Virus record (IMG/VR): IMGVR_UViG_3300043395_000917
Span: 1-35,938 of that record
DNA length: 35,938 bases
Strand: one strand, 5' to 3'
Origin: a virus
The notes under the pieces were generated by a model. It was not told where the DNA came from, did not search any database, and worked only from the letters and a program-made list of their open reading frames with translations. Positions within the stretch are counted from its first letter, which is position 1. Each line of letters begins with the position of its first letter. Shown piece by piece: positions 23,220 to 30,309 of this stretch. Made by a program: the position numbers and the translations under genes.

Positions 23220-24247
23220 CCTTCCTTGAGGCGTGGCGGGATCCACAGCGCCTCCGGTGCCTGCTCCATGCCGAGCGCCTTCTCAAAGGGCGATGGGCCG
23301 CTGATCGGTTTCTTACCTGCGGCCTCCAGATCAGCCAGCACATCAGCGCGGCTCTTGGCTTCCGCCTGCGGATCCACCAGGCCTAGCTCCACCCATTTCG
23401 GATCCCATGGCGTGACGGTGCAGCGGCAATTCGGGTGCGCTGGCGCCACCACATCACCGAGCTGGTAGACCTTGCCGTGCCGTGGGGCGCAGTAACCGCA
23501 GGTGCGGCTGCTGCCGACCGCCTGCCATTGCACCTGCTTGATGCCTTCGGCCTCATAGCGCAGCTTGGTGCCTTCCACCATCGCGGCGGCCATCTCCGTG
23601 CGGGCGACGGTTTGCGCGCGGCTCTTGGTCAGTTCGACGCTGTTCTGCAGGGTCTTGCGCAGCTGCCGCCAGCTGTCCCCTTGCGCCAAGTGAAACTCCA
23701 CACCGCCGATGATGCGGCCGCGTAGATCCACCTCCACCAAGCGATTTAGGGCGGCAAAGGCTTGCGTACCTTTCCCGCCTGCGGCGTAGTTAGCCAGAGC
23801 GTTCTGCCGTTGGGCCGCAGCAATCATGGCGCTGGGGTTTTGCTGCACCATCGCTGGGGTCAAGATCGCCGTGGGATCGGCAATGGCATCAGCGAAGACC
23901 GCAGCGGCTTGCTCTGGGTTGAGGCGCATTGCCTCTTGCTTGACCTTGTTGAGTTCGGCCAGCGCCCAGAAGTCCGAGGCCTGTTGCCCATCCAGCAGGG
24001 CTTGATTGACCACCTGCTGCAGCTGTGGTGGGAGGCGCATGGTCTGCAGCTCCTGCTCCAGCTGCTGGCGGAGGATCAACAGCTGCCGCAGCGGCATGTC
24101 GTTGCCGCCACTGAGCGCACGCTTGTAGGCGATCTCGATGCGACCTTCAAGGGAGCGGTAGGCATCGGTGAGGCCGTTGATGATGTCGCGCTCAAACGGG
24201 CCGAGCAGCGCATCACTGAGCCGCTCCCAGCTGTCGGCGGCGTTCAT
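23210..24247 (-). CDS. MuF-like head morphogenesis protein
   Basis: 345 residues starting MNAADSWERLSDALLGPFER. Residues 1-210 are helical; residues about 210-280 are the MuF domain, with ARTEMAAAMVEGTKLRYEAE followed by zinc-type ligands C250 and C253 (TCGYCAPRHGKVY), H271, C274 and C276 (HPNCRC). MuF/SPP1 gp7-like proteins are minor head proteins loaded with the portal and may be ejected with DNA. It overlaps the portal stop by ATGA. No toxin domain is fused to its C-terminus, which ends in a short charged tail (RLKEGAT). Confidence 0.88.
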   Translation of the reverse strand: MNAADSWERLSDALLGPFERDIINGLTDAYRSLEGRIEIAYKRALSGGNDMPLRQLLILRQQLEQELQTMRLPPQLQQVVNQALLDGQQASDFWALAELNKVKQEAMRLNPEQAAAVFADAIADPTAILTPAMVQQNPSAMIAAAQRQNALANYAAGGKGTQAFAALNRLVEVDLRGRIIGGVEFHLAQGDSWRQLRKTLQNSVELTKSRAQTVARTEMAAAMVEGTKLRYEAEGIKQVQWQAVGSSRTCGYCAPRHGKVYQLGDVVAPAHPNCRCTVTPWDPKWVELGLVDPQAEAKSRADVLADLEAAGKKPISGPSPFEKALGMEQAPEALWIPPRLKEGAT

Positions 24248-25722
24248 CAGCTACCAGGCTGCAGCGCCTGCGGCGGCGCCATGATGCCCTGCTCCAGCAG
24301 CAGCCGATCCCGCTCCAGCTGCGACTCCAGTTGCCGCTGATCGCTGCCGTCAAGGCCGAGCACTTCGGCTTCTACGTCGAAGTCGATGGGCAGCACACCG
24401 CCGCGTTGCAGCAGCTCCAGCGTGGTCTCCTTGCTGATGTAGCCGCCATCAGCGAGGCTCTGGATCTGCGCCACCTGCTGCGGTTCAAGGCGTGACTCCA
24501 ACGCTTGTGCAGCGATCTGCAACGTGCCGGTGGGTTCGTCGCCGGTGTAGGCGCACCAGAGGAACTGCAGCTGCTCAAACAGGCTGGCCTTCTGCATCCC
24601 AGCCAAGGCCAGACCGCTTTGCACCTGCCCGGCCTGCAAGCGGGCCTGAGTAGCAGTGACGGCTTCTTGGCCGCTCATGAACGCCAGCGTCTCGTTGTTG
24701 ATCAGCTCTTCGATGTGGCGCAGGTGTTCCTGCTGCTGCTGCAGGCTGCTGCCGGAGGGTTCCGCGAAGCGGAAGTCGCCATCCACCGGCACATCGACGA
24801 CGCTGTTCGGGCCGATCACCAACGGTGGCGGGGTTTGACCGTCCATCAGCAGCGCACCACGACGCACCGGCACCGGCAAGGCGCAGCGATGCAGCAGCTC
24901 GTTGAGATCAGAGCGGCTGCGGTAGTGCTGCAGGGTGAGCAGGGCTAGCTCACGGAACGGCGGCAGACCATGCCCCCAACGCTGCGGCTGCGGTGAATAC
25001 CAGACCAGCGGCACCTCGGTCAGGCTGGTGAAGCCTTCCTCCACCAGCTGCAGCTTGGTGGTGGCACCGAGCTGTTTGTTCAGCGCATAGACCTGAAAGG
25101 CACCAGGGGTGAGCACGCGGAAGTAGGGCTCCACGGTGAAGCCGAAGCTGCCGGCATCCACCTCACGCCATTCGAGCAGCGTGGCCTGCACCAGCTGCTC
25201 TTGACCGGCGATGTATTCGGTCTTCCAGTTGAGGATGTTGCGGCGCTCCAGCAGCACCAGGTAGGGCTGCCGGCCGAGGGCAAGGCGGTCGGCTTCGGAG
25301 GGAACGGCGACCTGCTGCGGCATTTCCACCATGACGGCGCAGCCGCCATCGCGCATGGCGAGGCTGTCGGCCATGGCCATGAAGGCCGTCAGGTTGTTGC
25401 CCAGCTGGTCCACATCCTCCAGCTGTTGCTCCAGTGAGCCGGGCAGATCGCTGAGGGTGAACTGCGACAGGATCCCGCTCATGGCCTCAATGGCCTTGCG
25501 GAAGCTGGGCACGTAGGTGGCGCGCGCTAAGCGGTTGCGATAGGCGCGGTCGGGCTCCTTGGTTTCCTGCGGCAGGTAGGTGGCTTCACTACCGCGCAAA
25601 CCGAGCCAGCAGTCGGCTAGCAGCTGCAGATCGGGCTCAATGTCCCGCAGGACCGGATGCTTCCAGGTCGGCAGGTTGGGCGCATCGAAGAGATCGCCGT
25701 CAATGGCAGGCCTGCCGTCCAT
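24247..25722 (-). CDS. portal protein (DUF4055-like)
   Basis: 491 residues starting MDGRPAIDGDLFDAPNLPTW. Its opening LLADCWLGLRGSEATYLPQE, then DRAYRNRLARATYVPSFRKA, matches the DUF4055 portal family. The middle carries the wing-clip strands (KQLGATTKLQLVEEGFTSLT) and the C-terminal part the crown helices (LARLQAGQVQSGLALAGMQK-type; LFEQLQFLWCAYTGDEP). It forms the dodecameric ring through which terminase packages DNA. It lies between the membrane-HTH gene and the MuF-like gene, with the latter overlapping by ATGA. Confidence 0.85.
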   Translation of the reverse strand: MDGRPAIDGDLFDAPNLPTWKHPVLRDIEPDLQLLADCWLGLRGSEATYLPQETKEPDRAYRNRLARATYVPSFRKAIEAMSGILSQFTLSDLPGSLEQQLEDVDQLGNNLTAFMAMADSLAMRDGGCAVMVEMPQQVAVPSEADRLALGRQPYLVLLERRNILNWKTEYIAGQEQLVQATLLEWREVDAGSFGFTVEPYFRVLTPGAFQVYALNKQLGATTKLQLVEEGFTSLTEVPLVWYSPQPQRWGHGLPPFRELALLTLQHYRSRSDLNELLHRCALPVPVRRGALLMDGQTPPPLVIGPNSVVDVPVDGDFRFAEPSGSSLQQQQEHLRHIEELINNETLAFMSGQEAVTATQARLQAGQVQSGLALAGMQKASLFEQLQFLWCAYTGDEPTGTLQIAAQALESRLEPQQVAQIQSLADGGYISKETTLELLQRGGVLPIDFDVEAEVLGLDGSDQRQLESQLERDRLLLEQGIMAPPQALQPGS

Positions 25723-25743
25723 CCATGTGGTTTTCTTCCGTGC

Positions 25744-25754
25744 CTGAAATTGCC
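25744..25754 (-). repeat. junction motif copy
   Basis: GGCAATTTCAG, 5 bases after the TAA at 25760; GGCAA ends 27 bases before the ATG at 25722. A GGAAG lies between motif and start. Confidence 0.6.
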
Positions 25755-25759
25755 GGTGA

Positions 25760-25945
25760 TTAAGACAGCGCGAAGCGCACTTGATAGCGAGAGATCTTGA
25801 GGTGAGAGGCGATGCGTTGCTGCGACCAGCCTTGGCGGCGCAGGCGATGGATGCGTTGGCTGCGGGATTCAGTGGCCCAGAGGATCACACCGAGGGCGAT
25901 CACGATGGGGAACACCAGCGCCCACAGCAGGGCGGTGATGGTCAT
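25760..25945 (-). CDS. membrane-anchored helix-turn-helix peptide
   Basis: 61 residues starting MTITALLWALVFPIVIALGV. Residues 4-24 form one transmembrane helix; residues 30-60 form a basic HTH (RLRRQGWSQQRIASHLKISR, then YQVRF) of the resolvase/sigma type. A membrane segment joined to a DNA-binding motif of this size is uncommon in phage. It sits between the sigma-like factor and the portal gene. It could be a membrane-tethered regulator or an anchor bringing DNA to the cytoplasmic face. No known family is assigned. A 95-base gap precedes it. Confidence 0.6.
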   Translation of the reverse strand: MTITALLWALVFPIVIALGVILWATESRSQRIHRLRRQGWSQQRIASHLKISRYQVRFALS

Positions 25946-26040
25946 GGTTGAAAGGCTTGGGGTTCGCGGTGGTGAGCTGCTGCTCAGCGCTGCCGCAACC
26001 CATCAATAGCATCTGCGGCTCGTTAGCGCAAGTCCTTGGG

Positions 26041-26655
26041 CTAGAGCCAGCCAGCATCCATCTGATCGTCGGCGGAGTGCAGCTCAAAGCCGCCCAGCTC
26101 ATGGCCCATGCCAGCGGTGGCGCGTAGGTCCAGCTTCAGCTCCTCGGCCGTGATGCCGAGCTTCTCGCACACCTGCGCCATGGTTTCACCGCGTTCCAAC
26201 AGGCGTCTGGCGTGCATCCCGCGCTGACGGACCGCACCGGGGGCCTTGAGCCAGAAGTTGTGATCGCGGATGTAGTGACGCCACTCACCCAGGATGAAGG
26301 GCAAGGCGATGGTGGAGAACTTGAAGCCGGTGGCGGCGTCGTATTTGCGCACCGCCTTGAGCAGGCCGATCAGGCCCAGGCTGTAGAGATCCTCGATCTC
26401 AATGCACTTGTACTTGTGGTGCTGCTGCTTGATGATCAGCTTGAGCAGGGGGATGTGCTGCTGCACCATGCGCTCCTCAAGGCGGCGCTGGCGCGGGCAG
26501 TGCTCGCGGTAGAGGAGGGTCTTCGGGCGGGTGCTCTTGGGCTTGGGCGGCGGCAGCTTGCCGGTGGGCAGCGGTGCGGGCTGCCAGGGGCCATCGGAGA
26601 GGAGCTGAAAGCTCAGCTGGCCATCGCAAGGTCTGTGGCGCTGGGGTTTGGTCAT
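26041..26655 (-). CDS. phage sigma factor with regions 2-3 only
   Basis: 204 residues from ATG at 26655 (MTKPQRHRP), overlapping the terminase stop as TGATG; an ATG two codons earlier is possible. Residues 1-55 are Pro-rich and basic. Residues about 60-135 are sigma region 2: LLKLIIKQQHH, EDLYSLGLIGLLKAVRKYD, then FKFSTIALPFILGEWRHYIR, close to the SigB/SigF subgroup. Residues about 145-182 fit region 3 (GETMAQVCEKLGITAEELKL). The protein then ends (HSADDQMDAGWL) with no region 4, which would bind the -35 element and the beta flap. T4 gp55, a late sigma, likewise lacks a canonical region 4. Its place between terminase and portal suggests control of late genes. Confidence 0.85.
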   Translation of the reverse strand: MTKPQRHRPCDGQLSFQLLSDGPWQPAPLPTGKLPPPKPKSTRPKTLLYREHCPRQRRLEERMVQQHIPLLKLIIKQQHHKYKCIEIEDLYSLGLIGLLKAVRKYDAATGFKFSTIALPFILGEWRHYIRDHNFWLKAPGAVRQRGMHARRLLERGETMAQVCEKLGITAEELKLDLRATAGMGHELGGFELHSADDQMDAGWL

Positions 26656-29039
26656 CACCATGCGGCGGCCTGCCCGTAGGAGACAGCGGCAGCGGTGCTG
26701 ATCGCTGGGCGTGAACGGAGCCAGGAGAGGCCTTGGCTGAGCGCGTCCACTTGGTCGTCGTGGGCGGCATTGGGGAAGGCAGCGGCCTCTTCAATGAGAG
26801 CCGAGGCCCAGCTGCTGCGCTCCGGCAGGTAGACGTTGCCGGCCTCGATCATGGGGGAGATCGCTGAGGCGCGCGAGAACTTCCCGCCTTGCGGGTTGAC
26901 CGCGATCAGGCCGGGCACCTTGGTGCGGAGCATGGCGATCACAGCCGGGCCGTTCGCCTTGTCTTCCACCACCGTGGCGACAGGCTTGTAGCGGTTGAAG
27001 GTGTTGACGATGGCGGGGATCGTCTCGGTGATGTCGAGGCGGTCGCGGATGCAGTCGAGCAGGTAGAAGCTGGCGCCTTTCTGACCGATGACTAGGCCCA
27101 CCACGTAGTCGGTGTTGGGGCCGTCTTTGAAGGTGAGATCCCAGCTGGTGATGATCCGGTCGAGTTGGGGCAGTTCGCGGTAGGTCTGCCACCAAGAGCG
27201 CTTGAACAGACCACCGGCGGGTGGGGAGGGCCGCTGCTGAAACAGGGCATTGAAGCCGTATTCACCCAAGACGCGGCGGCGATCTTGCAGGGCGGTGAGG
27301 TCGTAGCGCTCAGGGCAGAGCGCAGCACCAGGTGTGCGGCCGAGGGGATCGTTGTCTTCTGCGATGGCGGGCAGGTTGACGACGGTCCAGCTGTCGGCGT
27401 CGTCGGAGTTCAGGATGCGGCCGGCCAGGTCGTCTTCATGCCAGCGCGTCATGGTGAGCACGACGGCACCACCGGGTTCGAGGCGGGTGTAGAGGTCGTC
27501 TCGATACCAGTTCCAGACGCGCTCGCGGTAGGCCTCGGATTCAGCCTCCTCGCGGGATTTCACCGGGTCGTCGATGATGATGCAGTTGTGACAGAGCAAT
27601 CCGTTGGCAAAGAAGTTGTGGTTGTCTTTGACTTGGATGTCGTAAACAGTGGCCTGTCTGCGTAGTCGCTCAACCATGGCAATGGGTTCGTAGATCGCTT
27701 GGAATCCAAAGCCCTGTGCAACCTGAAGTGACACGTTCGGCAGAGCGTTACCAAGTTGGTTGCGCGGTTGTTCATGGGCCAGTTGTCGATGTGATGAACA
27801 TGCAGATAGTCGGTGGCCTTGCAGTTCACGCAGGCAAACCCGTCTCTTTTTTTGACCAACTCGCGCATGATCCTGAACGCCTTGGCCGAATGAGGCTGCG
27901 CACGCAATGGCGTTGCCCCATGCTTCCATTTGGGGTTTTGCTTGCCACTCATCAGCCTTGAGTGCCCCCTGTTCTTGCAGTCCATGCTGCAATAGGTTGC
28001 GAAACCGTTTCCTACGCCCCTCCAGAATGCTTTGAACTCGCAGTTGCACTCTGGACAGCGCTTGATCACAGGCGGATGCACTGGCTGGCGTCTTTGCCTC
28101 AACACGGGCAGGCAAGCATCGCAAAACTTGCGATTGTGCTTCTTGCGAGCCCCGCAGACACAGACTGGACAGTTCTTGATCGCGTGGTGAGCTTCGGAGC
28201 AAGGCCGGCTGCAATAGATGTCCTTGTGACCTTTTGCCTCCCACTTCCTGAAGTCGTAGGCCGCCTTGACTCCGGTCTTCTGGCACCAAGAGCATGAGAA
28301 GCTCACCGGCGGAAAGTGAAGACGCTTCCCGATAGTCTCCGGCCACGTAGAAGCGATGGTTTCCCGTAGCTTCAACCACTCGTCCAGAGGCAGTGGTGAT
28401 TCGGTAAAGCCAAGCTCCCTGACGTACCTGGATAGCTTGGGCTTCTTTGTACTCAAGGCGGCCGTTTTTATAGCTCAGTATTTTATCGGGCTTGGCGCCA
28501 ACATTGATCTGTTCAATGGGTACAGATCCGCGTCTTGTTTGCACCATGGTTCCTGCAGGTAAGCAGTTGGCACCAAGGCCGGTAATACCACCACCCACAC
28601 CAACAGCCCGCAAGCCGCCGCCTGATGCGGTTTCCCATTGCTCAACGGCCTTGCGGTCGGAAGCGATGTTCATCCGCTCTGAAGCAATCCGCCGAGCCTG
28701 CCGGCTGAAGGTATTAGCCAGCGTCTGCGAATAGGCCGCGATCACCACGCGCTGCGTGGGGTCTTGCTCTAGGCGATACACCGGGTAGCGGATGGTGCCT
28801 TGGTGGCTTTTGCCATGACGGGGCGGCACGGTGACGATCAGCCGCTTGAGATCACCAGCGGTGATGGCGTCGAGGTAGGTGCGGATGTAAGCGAGGTGCG
28901 GCCAGTCCCAGTTGTCGTTGGGGGAGACCTGCTTGAGCCAGTCGTAGAAGGAGAGGCGCTCTACGGGCTGGGTGGAGCGGTCGTTGAGAAAGGCCGTGAT
29001 GGGCTCGGGCTTGCAGATACCAGCAAGAAGCGATGCCAT
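26655..29039 (-). CDS. terminase large subunit, interrupted by an intein
   Basis: 794 residues from ATG at 29039, overlapping the small terminase stop (TGATG). The packaging ATPase and nuclease is in two parts. Residues 1-158 hold the Walker A motif PPRHGKS (72-78). Residues 159-485 are the intein. Residues 486-794 open with Walker B (CIIIDDP, D490-D491), the coupling motif (LTMTRWHEDDLAGRIL) and the RNase H-like nuclease (ITSWDLTFKDGPNTDYVVG; NAAHDDQVDALSQGLSW). Excision would leave 467 residues, a normal terminase length. A 42-residue in-frame extension to 29165 overlaps the small subunit gene and lacks similarity to terminase, so I did not use it. The gene is in one open frame through the intein. 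Confidence 0.93.
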   Translation of the reverse strand: MASLLAGICKPEPITAFLNDRSTQPVERLSFYDWLKQVSPNDNWDWPHLAYIRTYLDAITAGDLKRLIVTVPPRHGKSHQGTIRYPVYRLEQDPTQRVVIAAYSQTLANTFSRQARRIASERMNIASDRKAVEQWETASGGGLRAVGVGGGITGLGANCLPAGTMVQTRRGSVPIEQINVGAKPDKILSYKNGRLEYKEAQAIQVRQGAWLYRITTASGRVVEATGNHRFYVAGDYREASSLSAGELLMLLVPEDRSQGGLRLQEVGGKRSQGHLLQPALLRSSPRDQELSSLCLRGSQEAQSQVLRCLPARVEAKTPASASACDQALSRVQLRVQSILEGRRKRFRNLLQHGLQEQGALKADEWQAKPQMEAWGNAIACAASFGQGVQDHARVGQKKRRVCLRELQGHRLSACSSHRQLAHEQPRNQLGNALPNVSLQVAQGFGFQAIYEPIAMVERLRRQATVYDIQVKDNHNFFANGLLCHNCIIIDDPVKSREEAESEAYRERVWNWYRDDLYTRLEPGGAVVLTMTRWHEDDLAGRILNSDDADSWTVVNLPAIAEDNDPLGRTPGAALCPERYDLTALQDRRRVLGEYGFNALFQQRPSPPAGGLFKRSWWQTYRELPQLDRIITSWDLTFKDGPNTDYVVGLVIGQKGASFYLLDCIRDRLDITETIPAIVNTFNRYKPVATVVEDKANGPAVIAMLRTKVPGLIAVNPQGGKFSRASAISPMIEAGNVYLPERSSWASALIEEAAAFPNAAHDDQVDALSQGLSWLRSRPAISTAAAVSYGQAAAW
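27560..28456 (-). CDS. HNH homing endonuclease nested out of frame in the intein
   Basis: 298 codons from TTG at 28456, +1 relative to terminase; a GTG at 28306 would give 248 residues. Residues about 55-86 are a zinc ribbon (FSCSWC to YCSRPC), 96-115 a second (NCPVCVCGARKKHNRKFCDA), 134-160 a third (KRCPECNCEF to FATYCSMDC). Residues 199-248 are a clear HNH domain: KKRDGFACVNCKATDYLHVH, then H221, H222, NLVTLCRTCHFRLH with C209, C212, C239, C242, N234 and H243. Residues after 250 and before 50 overlap the intein splicing blocks and read as their out-of-frame shadow. No Shine-Dalgarno site is clear at either start. It would cut an intein-less terminase gene to spread the element. Confidence 0.85.
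   Translation of the reverse strand: MSTKKPKLSRYVRELGFTESPLPLDEWLKLRETIASTWPETIGKRLHFPPVSFSCSWCQKTGVKAAYDFRKWEAKGHKDIYCSRPCSEAHHAIKNCPVCVCGARKKHNRKFCDACLPVLRQRRQPVHPPVIKRCPECNCEFKAFWRGVGNGFATYCSMDCKNRGHSRLMSGKQNPKWKHGATPLRAQPHSAKAFRIMRELVKKRDGFACVNCKATDYLHVHHIDNWPMNNRATNLVTLCRTCHFRLHRALDSKRSTNPLPWLSDYADRPLFTTSKSKTTTTSLPTDCSVTTASSSTTR
27585..28565 (-). mobile_element. intein in the terminase large subunit
   Basis: 327 codons in frame with terminase, inserted between GLGAN and CIIIDDP. Block A begins with Cys1 (CLPAGTMVQTRRGSVPIEQI). Block B is TTASGRVVEATGNHRFYV, with the conserved histidine in GNHR. Block F is TVYDIQVKDNHNFFANG and block G is LLCHN, with the terminal Asn followed by C+1 of the extein; all residues for splicing are present. 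Between the blocks about 200 in-frame residues look like no known endonuclease; this part carries the HNH gene in the other frame. It is a class 1-type intein judged by Cys1, His-Asn and Cys+1. Confidence 0.88.
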
Positions 29040-29362
29040 CAGGACATCTCGAAGCGGAGCAGCTTCGCTTGGTCTTCCAAGGCCTTGAGGGCGACACCGA
29101 GCTGATTGGACTCGGAAGCGCGGCGTTCGTATTCCTGCAGGCGCGCGATAGCGGCTGCGAGCCATTGGGGGCGCTCTAGCTCAGCGTCAAGCTGCATGAG
29201 CTGACGAGCGCGGGCCATGTAGTTTTCGGCCTGACGGTCACCAACACCCCAGGATTCCGAAGCGAATCGAATGATTTGGGTGCGACTGTAAGCGCGCAGA
29301 AGGAGGTCGTAGACCGTATTGATGCGGTCGTCTATTTCGGTATTGGTTGACTTTTTTGCCAT
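29039..29362 (-). CDS. terminase small subunit
   Basis: 107 residues starting MAKKSTNTEIDDRINTVYDL. A short N-terminal HTH (SRTQIIRFASESWGVGDRQA, then ENYMARARQLM) recalls the DNA-recognition domain of small terminases. A helical oligomerisation region follows (WLAAAIARLQEYERRASESN; LGVALKALEDQAKLLRFEM). It lies directly before the large subunit, overlapping by one base. It would recognise the packaging site and load the motor. Confidence 0.85.
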   Translation of the reverse strand: MAKKSTNTEIDDRINTVYDLLLRAYSRTQIIRFASESWGVGDRQAENYMARARQLMQLDAELERPQWLAAAIARLQEYERRASESNQLGVALKALEDQAKLLRFEMS

Positions 29363-29371
29363 GGCCTGAGT

Positions 29372-29686
29372 TTAACCGGAGGCCGGCATGAAGAGTGTGC
29401 CATCAGAGGACAAGACAGTGAGGCGAAGCTCAGCATCTTGTGCATTGAGCGCCCAGATGGTGCCCATACGGGGGAGGGTTTCTGGGGAGACGGTAAAGGT
29501 GAAGAGGTAGCTGCCTTCGGTGTTGTCTTGCGAGGAGGTGGGGATGTAGAGGCCGGTGAGGCGGAAGGTGGCGAGGAGCTGGCGAGCGATGTATTCAGCT
29601 TCAGTGAAGGTGGAGTCGTCATTGAAGACGAGACCAAAGGGTTCACCGGTGTAGGGGTATTCAGCGACGACGGACCAAGGCTCCAT
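29372..29686 (-). CDS. hypothetical protein upstream of terminase
   Basis: 104 residues from ATG at 29686 (MEPWSVVAEYPYTGEPFGLV). Strand-rich text (SYLFTFTVSPETLPRMGTIW; LRLTVLSSDGTLFMPASG) suggests a small beta domain. An in-frame 53-residue upstream extension is low-complexity and overlaps the RusA-like gene, so it was rejected. The start lies 18 bases beyond the end of a junction motif. I cannot assign a function; it might be a regulator of packaging or an early protein. Confidence 0.6.
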   Translation of the reverse strand: MEPWSVVAEYPYTGEPFGLVFNDDSTFTEAEYIARQLLATFRLTGLYIPTSSQDNTEGSYLFTFTVSPETLPRMGTIWALNAQDAELRLTVLSSDGTLFMPASG

Positions 29687-29704
29687 GGTGCCAAGGCTGA
29701 GTGG

Positions 29705-29715
29705 TTTAGGTTGCC
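29705..29715 (-). repeat. junction motif copy
   Basis: GGCAACCTAAA, overlapping the TAA at 29706; GGCAA ends 24 bases before the ATG at 29686. It is the first copy met when reading the phage from the early end. Confidence 0.55.
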
Positions 29716-30239
29716 GCGAGGGGAATGATGGTGATGAGGGCACCGGGTCGTTCTTCTGTGGTGGTGTAGCGCTTGTGGGCGGATAGTTGAACCACTTGAG
29801 AATCGTCGTGAAGAAGAGTGCCAGTGAGGGCATCAAGCACGGCACGGGAGAGCTTGTCGATGTCGCCTTTCTGCTTAGAGGTTAGGTGGAGCGGAGCTTT
29901 AGGAGATAGGCCGGATTTGTTGTAGTGGCCTTTGGGGCGCAGGAAGCGAAAGGTGATGGAGATGGAGACGGGTGCGGTGGTGAGGGGGTAGTTGGTGGCG
30001 AGGGCAGCGTCGGTGATGTGTGATCGCCAGGGGCGCAGGCGCTTGTTGGTTTCGAGCATGACGCCATTGGGCATGGCGCGCTTGGAGCCTTGTGTGGCGG
30101 CCTCCATGCCGATCACATCGAAGGTGATGGCGCTAGGCGCGGAGGATGATGGTGGCGGTGTTGATACGCCTTTGTTCGCGCTCGATGTACCAGCGCTCTG
30201 CTGTGAGGGCGCGGGCAGGGTCTGCGGAGAAGGTGCCAT
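29706..30239 (-). CDS. RusA-like Holliday junction resolvase
   Basis: Up to 177 residues. The conserved part starts near ITFDVIGMEAATQGSKRAM and runs through SISITFRFLRPKGHYNKSG, KQKGDIDKLSRAVLDALTG and LLHDDSQVVQLSAHKRYT. The DIDKLSRAVLDALTG motif and the later DDSQV supply the acidic residues of RusA-type resolvases, which resolve branched DNA before packaging. The start is uncertain: ATG at 30239 overlaps the previous gene by about 105 bases and its first 35 residues are low-complexity; ATG at 30107 would cut off the first strand; a rare start near the ITF segment is possible. Confidence 0.8.
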   Translation of the reverse strand: MAPSPQTLPAPSQQSAGTSSANKGVSTPPPSSSAPSAITFDVIGMEAATQGSKRAMPNGVMLETNKRLRPWRSHITDAALATNYPLTTAPVSISITFRFLRPKGHYNKSGLSPKAPLHLTSKQKGDIDKLSRAVLDALTGTLLHDDSQVVQLSAHKRYTTTEERPGALITIIPLAAT

Positions 30240-30309
30240 TGACGGTGAGGAACTGACCGCAGAGGGAGACCAGGCGACAGGGTTGGTTTTCAGGCCGCTT
30301 GGTTGTCAT
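30133..30309 (-). CDS. hypothetical 58-residue protein
   Basis: From ATG at 30309 to TAG at 30133, reading MTTKRPENQPCRLVSLCGQF and then LTVNGTFSADPARALTAERW, ending as a basic helix (YIEREQRRINTATIILRA). It overlaps the preceding gene by 20 bases and the RusA-like frame at its 3' end. A small beta-hairpin plus helix fits; no family recognised. The codon use and overlap with both neighbours support coding. Confidence 0.55.
   Translation of the reverse strand: MTTKRPENQPCRLVSLCGQFLTVNGTFSADPARALTAERWYIEREQRRINTATIILRA

Noticed and set aside
25946-26040. Lipobox-like MLLMGCG text in a minus frame
   Set aside because: No room for a signal peptide and the frame runs into the next gene as a shadow.
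26212-26679. Plus-strand 155-residue frame over the sigma gene
   Set aside because: It is the complement of the sigma region 2 codons and has no independent features.
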